A DNA stretch of 64,000 nt, from NCBI GenBank assembly GCA_016490735.1, contig JAEMWC010000212.1, positions 889,501 through 953,500 of the forward strand, in the 5' to 3' direction. Positions within the stretch are counted from its first letter, which is position 1. Every line of letters starts with the position of its first letter. The translations under genes and the position numbers were made by a program. Positions 22,610 through 34,334 of this stretch are shown piece after piece. The notes under the pieces were generated by a model, which ran no database searches, was not told the origin of the DNA, and saw nothing but the letters and a program-made list of their open reading frames with translations. Source of the stretch: Pachyseris speciosa (Eukaryota > Cnidaria > Anthozoa > Scleractinia > Pachyseridae).

Positions 22610-22640
22610 TTCTGAGCAGTGCATGCTGGGAAATTTTGCC
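22610..22640 (-). promoter_or_regulatory. ZNF143/STAF-like promoter word
   Basis: On the minus strand the sequence aaatttcccagcatgcactg closely fits the conserved STAF/ZNF143 site core (ttcccagaatgca). It sits in the GC-rich block, and a YY1-like aacatggccg word follows at 22819. Together they could mark a TATA-less promoter. No gene with a recognisable product starts here. Confidence 0.3.
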
Positions 22641-23419
22641 TCGGACACGGCCCGCAAGGTCTCACGGGTCCGCCGCAAGTTTTCCCCCTTCCAAAAAAAA
22701 AAAAACAAACTAACAAACAAACATACAAACAAAAAACCATCCAACCCACTGGCCTGCATCGCACACGCACGCCAACCGGATCTGTGCCCTCACGCCCGCA
22801 TTGGATCCTGGGATATCCAACATGGCCGAACTGACGAGTAGCACACAGCCCAGCACTAAATCAGCCTAAAACAAACTCTAAGTCTGGAAGCAGCCCAAAG
22901 TTTTCCCACAAATCCCGCGGCAAATGGGCCGCTCTACACGCGACACGCTATTTTGATGCGGGGATGCCTGCAGACTCGTGCAAACTCGCCGTCTGGATCG
23001 AAGGGCTTGCACTGCCAAGTTCCTGCTTATAAAAACCAGCGCCTAGATACCACTTTTGCAAGAGCTTGGCCAGCCCTACGTGTCTTCATTCTTCAAGAGA
23101 CGCCAGCGACTTGCGGGCTTTGGGACTTTATGATGTCCCGCGGCCAGCAGACCGATTTGCCCGAAACTCTTCTGCAAAAACCACATCTCCGGCTGAAAAG
23201 TGCATCGATGAATCCACCGATCGCTCGCAAGGCTCTCTGGGACCAAGAAAGGGGGCCAAACAGCTAACTTGCACGCCCGGTACGTACCATATTTTTTAAA
23301 GTGGCATCATTGTAGGGTAAACTTGGACCGGAGAGTCATCCCTGAGTCTATTTCTTGCTAACTCGAGCTACGATTGCTGTTTTTTCTCAAGGTGATTGTT
23401 TGGGTTGTTCTTTTTTGTA

Positions 23420-23640
23420 GGGGTGAGTGCAAGGGTGCTTGATTTTGCCAGGGTTAGTGCAAGGGTGGTCGATTTTTGTAGAGTTAGTGCTAGGGTGCTT
23501 GATTTGATAGGGTTAGTGCTAGGGTTAATGGCTTTGAAAATTCACCCCAACCCTAAAACCCTAACCCTACCCCTAACCCAACTCCAAACCCTAACCCTAA
23601 ACAAACAAACAAACAAAGAAACAAACAAACAAACAAGATA
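23420..23640. repeat. Degenerate telomere-like and (AAAC)n repeats
   Basis: Spaced gggttagtgctagggt words run along the plus strand to about 23527. Complementary ccctaaccct words follow at 23550-23602, so the two halves can fold back. An (AAAC)n run follows at 23602-23638. Confidence 0.65.
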
Positions 23641-23750
23641 ACCAATGGTACCACCACCAACAACAACACCAACAACAAAAATGGCAAATCCCGCTATTGC
23701 TTCTCTTATGCCTTTTGCAAAATAAGAGAAATAGGTTCTTATCCACTACA
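23630..23750 (+). repeat. Dispersed repeat, copy A
   Basis: Contains gataaccaat, accaccaacaacaa, aatggcaaatcccgctattg and cttctcttatgccttttg. The same series appears inverted at 28315-28460. It is therefore an interspersed repeat of about 120-140 bp of unknown class. Confidence 0.65.
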
Positions 23751-24739
23751 CAGCCATCTACCCAACAGGTTTGACATAAGGATATCCAGGTCAGTGCAGT
23801 ATTTCATATGGGGGTTTTTCCAGGGGGTCGCCTTGGTTTTTGTGGGAACAGTAACAACGCGTTAGAGGGTTTGAAGTTTTTTGCCAAGGTTAGTATACTC
23901 CTACTTCAAGTTTTGAGAATGTGCGTGTTTGTTATTTCTGCAGCACTGTCTAGGATGATAGCCCGACATTTCGATATAGTTTAAGAAAAGGTCCCCCCCC
24001 CCCACCTCAGGAACATATTTTGTGAACCCTTGCTAAGGGCTTTAACAGCGTTTTTTTTTTTGAAACGATGAAAGTTGAAAAAATATCTGTGTTGTTGGAC
24101 AATATTTTGGGACTTTTCTATGATATCAGTTTTAAGTTTTAAGTTTTAAACACGCCGGCTACACAATCAGAGTGCGTTGCGCGGGTGACTTTTCTTGCAG
24201 GTTGGATTCATTAAGCTGATCGATGCGTGGATCTTGGTTATGGGTGCGTGGTTTTTAAGCAGTCGCATCTAAATATTCTTTATAGCATCCTCATTGTCAC
24301 AAGGTAAGTCCTTTTAACTAACAGATCGTTGGCATGTGTAGCCGCCGATTTTGAACATCTGCTAATGGGGACTTGTCATGAGCGGTACAACTGTTTCAAC
24401 TGCTACGTTTACCACAGTAATTGGCCTCACTGTTTCAAGGTAAAAGAACGTTCCCTGACAGCCTGGACAATTTGTTTCTATCAACATATGGCTTTTTCCC
24501 TCTCCGTGCAATATCATGTACATTTAATCCGAGATCCCCATAAATCTCCCTCAGCATTCATATTAATAAACTCGATAATTTGTTGTTGTGCACCAAATTG
24601 CATGTTTCGTGAGAGCAAAAAAATTGGGTGACGCAAAGCAACCTCCTCGTCGACGACTGCGTGAAAGTTTGAATACAAAGATTCAGCCTCAATTGCATTT
24701 TTTGGTCTTTATCGTCCCTGCTGGATTCTTCATGGTCCG

Positions 24740-25290
24740 TCGATGAGACCTTTCGTAGTCTCGCTGCCAGTAGAAGTCAGCTGAAAGAAAAAGCCTGTCA
24801 CTTGGTATGGTGACAGAGCGTCGCTCCCGAGGAAAAGGCGAGCTTTTAATTCACTCCTTCCTTTGCGCATATCAGTCGAAACGTCTTTTGGGTCGGCTTT
24901 GTTCCCGCGCTCTTCTAGTCTTCTTCTCCAATCAAAAATTATTCGGTAAGGTATTTTTTGCCTTTCTGTAAAGTTAGTTTTCCTCTTCACTGTTCTTAGT
25001 GCCCATCCCAAGATGTACCCTCATAGGGTGGTCCACTGCCACTGAATGTCGAAACTTGAAATCCTTTCCCTAGTTCTTTTCGCTGCGTAGCCTCACTTCT
25101 CCTTGTCGGGCAGTGTTTCTCTTTCCAGGGATCGTTCATACTTTCCCATATCTAGATAAGCCTGCAAAGCTGATGACCGCTGAAATGTCTTGCTACAGCC
25201 CTCTTCTTGACAAAAAAATATTCCACTGGCGTCTGCTGCTACGGCTTTGTCATCTTCTAAACCTTTTGGGCCTTGACGGGAGGAACTGAT
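24740..25290 (-). pseudogene. Transposase-like fragment with degraded C2H2 finger
   Basis: The minus strand encodes an interrupted protein. First comes a C2H2-like segment with the cysteines kept but both histidines replaced by tyrosine. Then, after a TGA, come an FTERQK word and NKADPKDVSTDMRKGRSELK, and an ending SPYQVTGFFFQLTS. This is the C-terminal half of the multicopy family; the core lies on the opposite strand to the right. Confidence 0.5.
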
Positions 25291-25429
25291 TTCGTCAGAA
25301 GTTTGGGAGGACTGACAATCGCGTCGTGGCTTAATGTCTCTGTCGCATTATTTGTTGGTAGATAAATGACGCAGATACAACACTGCACTGACTCCTTGAG
25401 GGCAGCTCTGCAACTCATGAAGTGGTCCT

Positions 25430-26155
25430 GTGGAAAAGCAATCCATCGTGCACATGTTTCAGACCTGCCTTCTAGACAACGTAGCAGTAGCCGCTATCTT
25501 GCAAAATGTACTTGCAACATTTAAGAAACAGCCGTTCCAGATCTGGATAAAATGTACTGGAAACAAGACAATGCTGGATGCTATCATTGTGTCTCTACCA
25601 TTGTCCGTAAGTACCATGTCAAGCAGTCAGCGGGTATCAGGCCTGAAGGTAGAGAGGTTCGACTTTCTGATCCTGAACAGTCTTTGACCGGAGAGGATCG
25701 CGGGAAGAAAGCCGACCAAAGGGAGTTTCGAATGACATGCGCGAAGAAAGGAGTGAATAAGAAGGTCACTGTGAATTAGGAGCGACAGGCTTTTTCTGTC
25801 AACTGTCAGCGAAAGGTCTCATCGACGGAACACGAAGAATCCAGCAGCGACGATGAAGACCAACAAAATGCAATTGAGGCTGAATCTTTATATTCAAACT
25901 TTAACACGGTCAGCGGAGAGAACGTTGCCTTGCGTCACCCACACCCTATTGTTTCGCTAATTTGGCGCACAATAACAAACTATCAAGTTTATTGCTAAGA
26001 ATTCTGAGTGAGATTTATGAGGATCTCGGATTAAATGTTGATGATATTGCACAGAGAAGGAAGAAGCCATATATTGATAGAGCAAATTGTAAAGGCTGTC
26101 AGGGAATGTTCTTGTATTGTGAAACAGTGGGTCTTCTGAATACTGTACTCTAGAA
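25430..26155 (+). pseudogene. Transposase-like core and C-terminal fragment
   Basis: The plus strand encodes ILQNVLATFKKQ, then in another frame MYWKQDNAGCYHC with a probable catalytic aspartate in KQDNAG. An acidic stretch ESSSDDEDQQNAIEAESLYS follows. The C-terminal piece LSSLLLRILSEIYEDLGLNV is in a further frame. At least two frameshifts and one stop break it. It belongs to the same family as the minus-strand fragment. Confidence 0.5.
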
Positions 26156-26540
26156 AACCTTGAAAACGTTGTACCGCTCACGACAAGTACCTATCAGAGG
26201 CATATGTTGCAAATTCAGCAGCTACACGTGCCAACGATTTCGTAGTTAAAATGACTTACCTTGTGACAATTGGGATGCCTTAAAGCATATATAGATACTT
26301 CCTTATAAACACACACACGTGACCAATATCCACGCATCAGCGAATCCACGCTAATCCACGCATCAATGAATCCACGCCCGCGAAACTCGCCCGCGCAACT
26401 CACTACCCCTGGCAAAAAGCGTGACACCCTTTAACACGTTGTTACTGTTCCCACAACAACCCTTTATCAGACACTGCACTGACCTTGAATTCCAATGGTC
26501 AAATCTGATGAGGTGGGTGGCTGTACATTGGATTAACCCT

Positions 26541-27112
26541 TTAACGTGCCTATGAAGCGAAATGTTTTTGGACATATTTATAAAATGTACCATTTGAAAC
26601 TTACGATTTCAAAGTTTGAGACGTTTAGCGTTAAAATTGACCATTTTACAAACCCTCAAAGTTGTGCCATTTTGCCAGAAAAATGGTCAGGAGAATGGGT
26701 CCGAGTTAAGTGCAAAATGCTTTGTCGTGACGTCATTTTGTTGCCAGAAGTTTGTTTACGCACAGAGAATTCTACTGTAAGCAAGGAGTTTTGGAGTGAG
26801 AAGACATGGTAAGCGAATCAGAATTGAGCGACTTTTCGCAAACATTAAGCGAATCCGGAGAAGAAGAAGTGGAGGAGGAAGAAGACGACGACGAACTGAT
26901 CTTCTGGCAACAAAATGACGTCAGAGACTGTAGTCACGTGGTATTTTGACCGCGCAATTCGAATACCATTTTTGAGGGCAAAATGGCATAACTTTGAGGT
27001 CTTGTGAAATCGTCAATTTTAACCCTAAACGTCTCAAACTTTGAAATCGTGATTTTCAAATGGTACATTTTATAACTATGTAAAACCAAATTTCGCTTTA
27101 TAGGCACTTTAA
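26541..27112. mobile_element. TTAA-flanked inverted-repeat element
   Basis: The sequence is bounded by ttaa at 26541-26544 and 27109-27112. Just inside are gtgcctatgaagcgaaat and its inverted partner atttcgctttataggcac, and the two arms stay similar for roughly 150 bp (aaaatgtaccatttgaaa, tttgagacgttta). A TTAA target duplication is the hallmark of piggyBac and Kolobok elements. At 572 bp it is too short for a transposase, so it is non-autonomous. It contains a small acidic ORF. Confidence 0.7.
26806..26949 (+). CDS. 47-residue acidic ORF inside TTAA element
   Basis: The frame starts MVSESELSDFSQTLSESGEE, continues with a run of acidic residues, then LIFWQQNDV. It sits in the non-repeated centre of the element. 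Both the tgg|taag-type word at its start and the composition are consistent with a captured or ancestral first exon. It may be only a composition effect. Confidence 0.25.
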   Translation: MVSESELSDFSQTLSESGEEEVEEEEDDDELIFWQQNDVRDCSHVVF

Positions 27113-28310
27113 GTCCGAAATACCTTGAACTTTTCTGTCAATTTTCTCGATGCAAACAATTGAAATGGATCTAGATGTATTATATGAAGGTCTCCCTTGA
27201 AATGTTTTCTGCTCTAGAATGCCGAGGACTCAAGTTTTATTGTGACGTCGCCAATTTGAACCGTTGTTGTTCTGCTCCCGACTGTAACAAGTTGTAAGCG
27301 GTAGGTAGTCGGTTTATAAGTGTTTTCGAGCCATTTTTCACTGCAGAAGCTCCCAGGCTGGCATCATTAAGCTGGAATGGAGAGTAGAGGGAAACTTCTG
27401 AACTAGACCAGAGGCGAGAGATAATTTCATAACGACTGGTACGCCAAAAGTGCTCGTGTCGAGTCATGGCGGTTCAGAAGTAAAGTTCGTCTCTCTAGCC
27501 GTTCTGTGATAGATTTTTGGACCTAGTAAGCTAGTTTTGGCAAGATTTGACTTGCAATGAACACAGCGGGTACCATATTTCACCAGTAGGTCGGGATGGC
27601 TCTAGACAATGAAGATAGCCGGACTTTCATTTCGCCGTGGTATCCAAATTACCCAGAATACAATTCGGGTGCCAAAGGCTTTCAAAAGTGGCTCGATTCA
27701 AATGGCTGATGCTCGACTCGCTGTAGGCGTGAGGCAAAATTGGAGATAAATGCTTAGTCATGAGATCAAGGTTTGCTCTCATTAGGGAATTTTGTGGGAA
27801 AGGTGTTTTTCAAGGAAAGAATTGAAAGCAAAGATGTGTGTAGGTAGGTAAGTAAGTAGATTGCCCTTATTTATACGCGATGTATATGAAAGCTGAAAGC
27901 TCGTGGGGCCGTGCACTACTAAATTAAAATACAAGTAAGGCTACATTGTAAATACAATGCAGTGTAAAGGAATATTAAATGCGGTCAGTGCGACGTGTAG
28001 CTTACATTCAAATATATGCAAAATCTTCAAGTTCAAAACTAGCGGTCGAGGCGGTCGTTGAATTTAACGGCCTTAAAAAGTTCCAAAATTTTGCGGAGCT
28101 TTTTAACAAGATTTTAATGGCTTGTATCAACAAGGTGTTTTTTAGCTTTCCTCCAGGGCGCACAAAACGGCCATTATTGGTTTTGCTTGAAAACAAATAA
28201 TGATATGGAACGGAAAATGAAGGTTATTCTTAGTTACTGGTTGACGTTATAAACAGACCATGATAAGCGCGGGCAATCTTGAAAACGGTAGCCCTGTCTG
28301 TCGTACAAAT
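27113..28310. other. No gene recognised; possible LINE tail
   Basis: Around 27841-27880 (taggtaggtaagtaagtag then cccttatttatacgcg) the pattern resembles a LINE 3' end on the minus strand. No reverse transcriptase follows upstream of it. Confidence 0.3.
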
Positions 28311-28314
28311 TTGT

Positions 28315-28460
28315 ACGATTGGGTCTTAAAGGCATAGGGACCTATTTCTTTTATTTCCAAAAGGCATAAGAGAAGCAATAGCGGGAATTTGCCATTTTGA
28401 TCTTTGTTGTTGGTAGTGGTGGTAGTACGATTGGTTATCTTGTTCGTTTTGGGTTAGGAG
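28315..28460 (-). repeat. Dispersed repeat, copy B
   Basis: Inverted counterpart of 23630-23750, sharing cttttggaaataaaagaaatagg-like and gcaatagcgggaatttgccat words. Confidence 0.65.
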
Positions 28461-28751
28461 CCTAGTTTAACATTTAACAATCGTTTTAGCCTTTTGAAAG
28501 ATTACACTCAATTTGATATCTGTTAAAGGGGCTACTTTCTTTTCGAATAAAGGAACTTCTACTAAGGCTACTTGCAATTCTTAAGTCTTAGAGTAACTTG
28601 AGCTTTACGCATTGGCGACCTCGCCTGTGATGTATTACGTGACAAGTCAGCAAATGGCCGGGACCGTGTCGAACCGTAAACATTCAACTGGAGATAACTC
28701 TACGCTGCAAAGCTTTTAAGACCTCAACGCATATTTGTGTGAAACTCATTA

Positions 28752-29530
28752 AGATAGATAGATACTTTATTAGCGTGTACATGGTAGCCATTGGCTAAAT
28801 TACGTACAATAACTGTATATGCTAAAGGGAAAAAAAACTTTAAAAAAATGCTAGAGTTACTAGAAATATTCTATAAGATATACAACCTACTATACATTCT
28901 TATTATTGTTAATTAAATTGCACTGAAAGTTAAGAAAACTATTCTTTGTGCGATTAGTTTTATAACTAAGATCAAACACTCGGCTTTGCCTAAAATTGTA
29001 CTTAGGGGTATGTCTTGGGGATAGCAAGTGGTGTAGTTTATGCTCTTCGTCGTCTAAGATTTTACTAAAAAGTGAACTGCATAAAAAACTATGATGATCG
29101 AAAAGTGAATCCATGTCTAAAAACGCTAACGATTCGTTATAACTTAAGTGAGGGCAAATAATTGATAAAGCTCTTTTCTGCACTCGTTCTAAATCATTAA
29201 TGAGGTAATTAGGCAGAGATGAATGAAAAACTGGTACAGCATAGTCACAAACGGATCTAATACAACATGTGTAGAATCTTACTAAGTCCGATGTAGCGAC
29301 CCTAGCACGTTTAAGCTGTCTAAGAAAATAAAGTCGTTTAGACGCTTTCTTGATAGTTTCGTTAATGTGTAAGTTCCAAGAGAGATTGTTTGTAATAGTC
29401 ACTCCAAGTAGTTTGGCATTCTGAACTACTTCAAGTTCTTGGCAATTAATGAATAAAGGTGGTAGATCAGCATTGTTCTTAGAGAATGATATACGAATTT
29501 CCTTACACTTGTCGATGTTCAATTGAAACC
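28752..29530 (-). mobile_element. 5'-truncated LINE, reverse transcriptase C-terminal half
   Basis: The minus strand has a 210-residue frame without stops. It starts MNIDKCKEIRISFSKNNADL, just after the catalytic YADD position, and continues AKLLGVTITNNLSWNLHI, LVRFYTCCIRSVCDYAVPVF and LERVQKRALSIICPHLSY, the thumb and connection of an L2/CR1-like reverse transcriptase. The 3' UTR ends in (GATA)n at 28753-28766. The frame is intact, which suggests a fairly recent insertion, but the catalytic core is missing. Confidence 0.8.
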
Positions 29531-30649
29531 TGTTATCTGCGGACCATCATGATTGAATGACAGGAGAAGGAAACTAAAACAGAAGACAAACGAAATGCAG
29601 CTTAATTGAAGACGGTCTATTCAACATTGTGGTGAGTCACGTAATAGATTTTTAGAATCATTGCGAGCTCTTCTTTCGGATTTCTATTTTTGATAAAATT
29701 AATCATTTCCATTATATCTCAATGTGCCACTTGATTTCATTTCTGAAAAGAACTACAAAGGTGATTCACATTTGCAACTTGGAGAAAGAGATCTTTCAGA
29801 GGACTGATTCGCTACGGCGGTGTCACACATTCAAAATGGCGGATAGTGAAAATTACACTAACATTAACACTAACTTGATTTGGCTCGATTTCCAGCCGTT
29901 TTGTGAGCCGGCGTAAAGGAGGATGATACCGGACTCCCAAAACGGCTGGAAATCCAGCCTATAACTTGATGCGACTGTACACTTGTGGGGTAGGATTGGC
30001 CTGACCGACAACTACAGTAGCAGACTCGTGTCAACAAATTATTGTGTAATCAATACAGGAATTAAAACAAGCGAAAAATGCTAATTATGTCGATAAAATG
30101 AAAGCCCGTACAACTGTAGTTGTAGCCTGTGTACAGACACCCCCTCCCCTGAGGGAAACGTAGAAAAGAATTCACGACCGTCGAAAGCAGCCGCCGTAAT
30201 TATGCGGATATATTTTCTGTTCAAACCGGTTTCTCGGCCGGGAAACCACGCTTTTCCTTAGCCAATCAGAGTTGCTGTTTATTTGAAGAACCAATCAGCA
30301 GACTAGGATAAACACTGTCCCAATTTGATGATTTGGAAATGAATATCTCGGCTCGTGCGACCAGAGGCCCAACTCTCTCGCGTTCTATTTTGGCTTTCGA
30401 GCGATATTTATTTTTTCAACGCGCCTCTAGAGCCAGGGTACCGTCAAGGCAACTGGGAAGACTTTCGATTCAACATTCTTAGAGAAAACTACAACTTAAC
30501 GAAGCATTTACCCTTGTGTTAACGAAAATTTGAACGTCTTGCTCAGGATAGAACTGTGTTCGCGAAGTTTATTTCGTTTCGTGTTGCCACTTTCCTCCAA
30601 TAGCGCCATTCAGATCTCGCGCTGCATAAATAAACCGATCTTTTCAAAC
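29530..30649. other. No gene recognised
   Basis: Apart from the hairpin at 29.9 kb I see no coding or transposon structure. The sequence is AT-rich with scattered short palindromes. Confidence 0.35.
29888..29957. repeat. Hairpin-forming inverted repeat
   Basis: The word gatttccagccgttttg and its complement caaaacggctggaaatc flank a ~35-bp spacer. It could be a tiny MITE or a fold-back transcript element. Confidence 0.6.
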
Positions 30650-31856
30650 TTAATCGAACAATTGGGTTCGATTAGCCCGATAAACACAATCGATCTAAAC
30701 AGTTGTGTGAGAGACTTCGATTGCGTTCGATTTCCGACCAAATCGAACCCAATCGAACAACCTTAATAGCGGAGCTCCGGCAGCCCTTCGGGCCGCCAAG
30801 CGGTGCACCATACCTATAGAAGCCCGTTAACTGCTTTTCTCATGGTAATCATGGCTAGCGGTATTGCTAGTGGGCGTCACCGCACGACGACGACGACGAC
30901 GTTGCCCAATAATCAATAATATCCTAATGATAATTATAATAATCAAACATGCCGGCCACACTCCACCTGCCCCAGCTGACCAGCTAGTTTACAAGGTACG
31001 TCTTTAATACGTACTGGACATCCATCTTATAGCCTCCTTTTAACCAATTGACAGCTGTCAAAACAAGGTATCCGCTGACCAGTGTTACGTGACCATGACA
31101 CCCACTCAAGTTAAGACCTCATCGAGGTCACCTGTTTTTTGAAGTTGGCCGCTGACAAGGTAGTTGCTTTCGATTGGAAAGCAGTCTCAAGCCAGGTGTG
31201 GGACACCCGAAGCAAATCGAGGCTTAATTTTTTGCGCGCTTTCTGCGGCTCGTAATTTCACATCCAGCTGGTTTCTTCATTTTAGCAAAACAACTTCATC
31301 ATCTGCGATCGAAGTTTGTCTTGAAAATGTTTGATCTAGGTCAAGCATGGAAAACCATTAAGAATAAATGCAATGTCGAGAGAGGTGGCTAAACGTTCAA
31401 AGACGATGTTGGATGAAAATGTTTGATCGTTTTTTGATTGTTAACTTTGTTTTCGAACAAACATACGCGTCGTGTATTGTTTTCTTGTAATGTTTTAGTG
31501 TTTTGAGGTTTTTGAACCGCGGTCAATTCCTGTTGACTGCTCTAAACATAAAATGTTGGCGTAAGGAAAGCCATGCGAAGTTGCTCAATACAAGTAAAAA
31601 AATAATAATCGTGGAGCTCCGGTTTTAGACCTAGCTAAATCTATATATTACCAACGTGAATCTAAAGGCGACCGTTGTTTTTTAAAATCCACCCTTAAAT
31701 CAAACACAATCGAATCTAATCGCACTCAGTGGAATTAATGGCCCACAATCGAACGTTCGATTTATCAAGATGTTTTGTGACAGTTCGATTGTGTTGGATT
31801 ATCGAACTCAATCGAACCCAATCGCGTGCTTGGGGTTCGATTGAACGTTCGATTAA
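30650..31856. mobile_element. TTAA-flanked element with ttcgatt subrepeats
   Basis: Bounded by ttaa|tcgaacaattgggttcga on the left (30650) and ggttcgattgaacgttcga|ttaa on the right (31856). Multiple aatcgaac words lie in both subterminal regions (30650-30765 and 31690-31850). The TTAA ends suggest a Kolobok- or piggyBac-type non-autonomous element. The middle holds a (CGA)n-like run (30882-30901) and a copy of the 15.2-kb dispersed repeat at 31323-31432. No transposase is encoded. Confidence 0.5.
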
Positions 31857-34334
31857 TAACTCCTCTCCCCTAGTGCAGCTAATTTGACCAGAGTTAGTAG
31901 AGGAGATTTGACACGCTGACAATATTGGGGCGATTTTCAATTCATAATCACCAAGTCTCGGCAGAATTCCCTCAGCGCAACAAAGAACAAAAGGCTTTTG
32001 TTTAGAGTTGTGAAGACAAATTTGACCCACTACAATGGGCCATTTCTTAATGCGGACTATCTAACAATGAGGTCACTGCACGCACTAACTTTATATGGGT
32101 TGATAAAAGGTGAAGCAAAGCTTTCTCCTTTTATGCCATAAAACTATTTTCTTTGTATTCACACTCGCCCACAAAGGCTCCCGTGTAAACCAAAAAAATA
32201 CAAGTGACAAGTGAGTTATTCCATGGTATAAAACGAGAAAACTTTAAGTACCTATTTTGTACTATGCCATAGAAAAATTTACAGGCTCACACTGTCAGTG
32301 CAACATGAGCCCGGTGCAGGACGTAATAGTTGGGTGGAATACTTAATGATTATTTTGCGAAATCGCGCGGGATATGGCATGATGCTTAACCAACGAGGCC
32401 GTAGGCCGAGTTCGCTAAAATCAGGGGTTATTCCGCAAGATTGAACTGGATAATTGTTTAATTATTCAACAAGTTGATTAAAAAAGCCCAATTTACCAAG
32501 TTTACTGCAGAAAAGCTGAAAAGCGCCATGACCACATTTGAAAAAACGTGTTTGAATAATAACGATGAATCATGATATAGCTACTTTCCTGCCTTCTGAT
32601 TGATGGTCCTTACTACAATATAGCGTGCTATAAATCGTGTTGGTACATCTAGAAACGAAAACAAGCAACAAGAACAACAAGCAACAATGACTTCCAACGA
32701 CAAAGAGAAAGTTAGGGGAAACGTTAGGCGGCCACTTGCCTGTTGTAACGTGTTAGTTTTACAGCGCTTTTGCGAGCTCAACTTGTTGTAGGTCCACTGG
32801 GAGTTTTTGTGGCCAGCGATCACCCTGATGGCTTATGCGCGCGTTTACACACCTGCTCTAATTTGTACCTGTTTTCTCTGTTGCGCTATTCTCAGCTTCT
32901 AACGTCCGCAAACAATGGCCACCTAATGAAACACGTGCTCACCAGTCTGAAGAAGCAAAAGCCGACTAAGGGATTACATGTGCTTGTTCAGAGGGTCTTA
33001 GGATCCTCTTTCCATGAAGAGAGATTAACCCGTCTACGAGTTAAGTGAGTCTCTTGAAAAGACCATGATCAGGCTCACAATAAATGGATTAATGATCAAG
33101 CCCGGTTGGGTATCCGCGCAATCTAAAACAATACTAATCCGTCCACTCACCCTACGCCTGTGAAAGCTGTGGTAATCAGAAATAAAAGTATGCACAAAAT
33201 ACACAGTTTAATATGCATGTGTCGCGCCTCTGATACGCCACCAATGGAAATAACAAAAGTCCCTTATTTGTATAGTTTTATTTGTAGATAAGTGTTCTGG
33301 CAGTCCAAAACCAAACAGGTTCGACACAACATCCTTAAATGCTAAAGGTCATATTGGCCTTCACTCGGCCTTCCAAGAGGCAATCCGAAATTGCAATTTG
33401 CTACTTCACTGATTCACCTAAACGGTTGTAATATTATGACAACGTTAGCATAACGAGATCTGAATTCCTTTCCATATTTTATTTTCACTATGGCATCATG
33501 TTGATCATGTACAGATAGTTGCACTGCCTTCTCTAATACATCGCATTTTACATTGCTTGTGTTTTGGATGTCTAGAAAACGATGACCCATAAAAAACAAT
33601 GAATGATTAGTGGCTTTTGATCCTAGGAGCTTGTTTGTGCAGTACAGACAAAGGCCTTTTTTCTTACAAAAGTATCAATAAAGTCAATTATGTTGTTGTT
33701 GCTTGTCTTTCCTCATAGCTCCGCTAGCTTACATTAAATAAAGGTATAAACATTACTGGAATCTCGGTGAAATGTGAGGAGAAAAAATATTCATCAGAGT
33801 AAAACTGTTTGCAAAATATGTCATTTGAAACAGAGACAGTGCTATAAGAAAGAGAGGAACGTTTCTGCGGCCAGTTCTATAGTTGGTTTTCACGTCACGC
33901 AAGTAAACATAAACCGCTTATTATTCAAAAATTAATGTCAAGAAATTTAGATATTGTAGAAAAATAGTAAAGACGACCTGGCAAAGTCTCAGGGGTGTGT
34001 AATACCCCAAACTTGAGTTATTCAGCAAAATGTACCACTTAAAATTACAGAGTTTAGTATGGAGCGGCCAGGGGAACAAACACGCTGCAGGTAACTATTG
34101 AAAGCATCTACAGTTTAGTTTGGCCATGTTAAAACCTTTCTCCCTGTTTAACTCGCAAGCATTCTTATTAACACTTCTCTTAATATACTAGTTGTTCAGA
34201 CCTCTAAAACACAAGGTGAATCGACGTTTTCGTGTACCTGATATGTTTCTCAGCAGCCATGTCAACACTCTGAAAAAAATCTGAAATTCAAACTGCATGC
34301 TTTTTCAAAACGAAGTGCGCTATTTTTGTTTTTA
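31857..34334. other. No gene recognised
   Basis: Plus-strand frame 32770-33048 and minus-strand frame 32581-32823 overlap and are not recognisable. I see no transposon ends. Confidence 0.35.

Larger units (their letters stand above)
23765..26505. mobile_element. Fold-back relic of a C2H2-finger DNA transposon
   Basis: Left (23765-24760) and right (25795-26505) flanks are inverted copies of each other. Matched words include ggtcagtgcag, gggaacagtaacaacg, ttggcatgtgtag/ctacacgtgccaa, gagcggtacaac/gttgtaccgctc and ggtctcatcgacgg. Between them are pieces of one protein family in opposite orientations. The minus strand at 25090-25290 has a degraded C2H2 finger (CQEEGCSKTFQRSSALQ) and at 24740-25010 NKADPKDVSTDMRKGRSELK and YQVTGFF. 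The plus strand at 25430-26110 has YWKQDNAGCYHC and RILSEIYEDLGLNVDDI. I recall this combination from multicopy cnidarian transposon-like genes. Left-arm sequence at 23885-24170 has no clear counterpart. No target duplication is clear. Confidence 0.6.

Noticed and set aside
22204..23300. Several overlapping 60-140-codon open frames on both strands in the GC-rich block
   Set aside because: They overlap in different frames on both strands, contain translated repeats and lysine/asparagine runs from microsatellites, and have no protein family character.
30650..31856. A CRISPR-like array from the repeated aatcgaac words
   Set aside because: Spacing is irregular, the words occur in both orientations and the genome is eukaryotic; they are subterminal transposon repeats.
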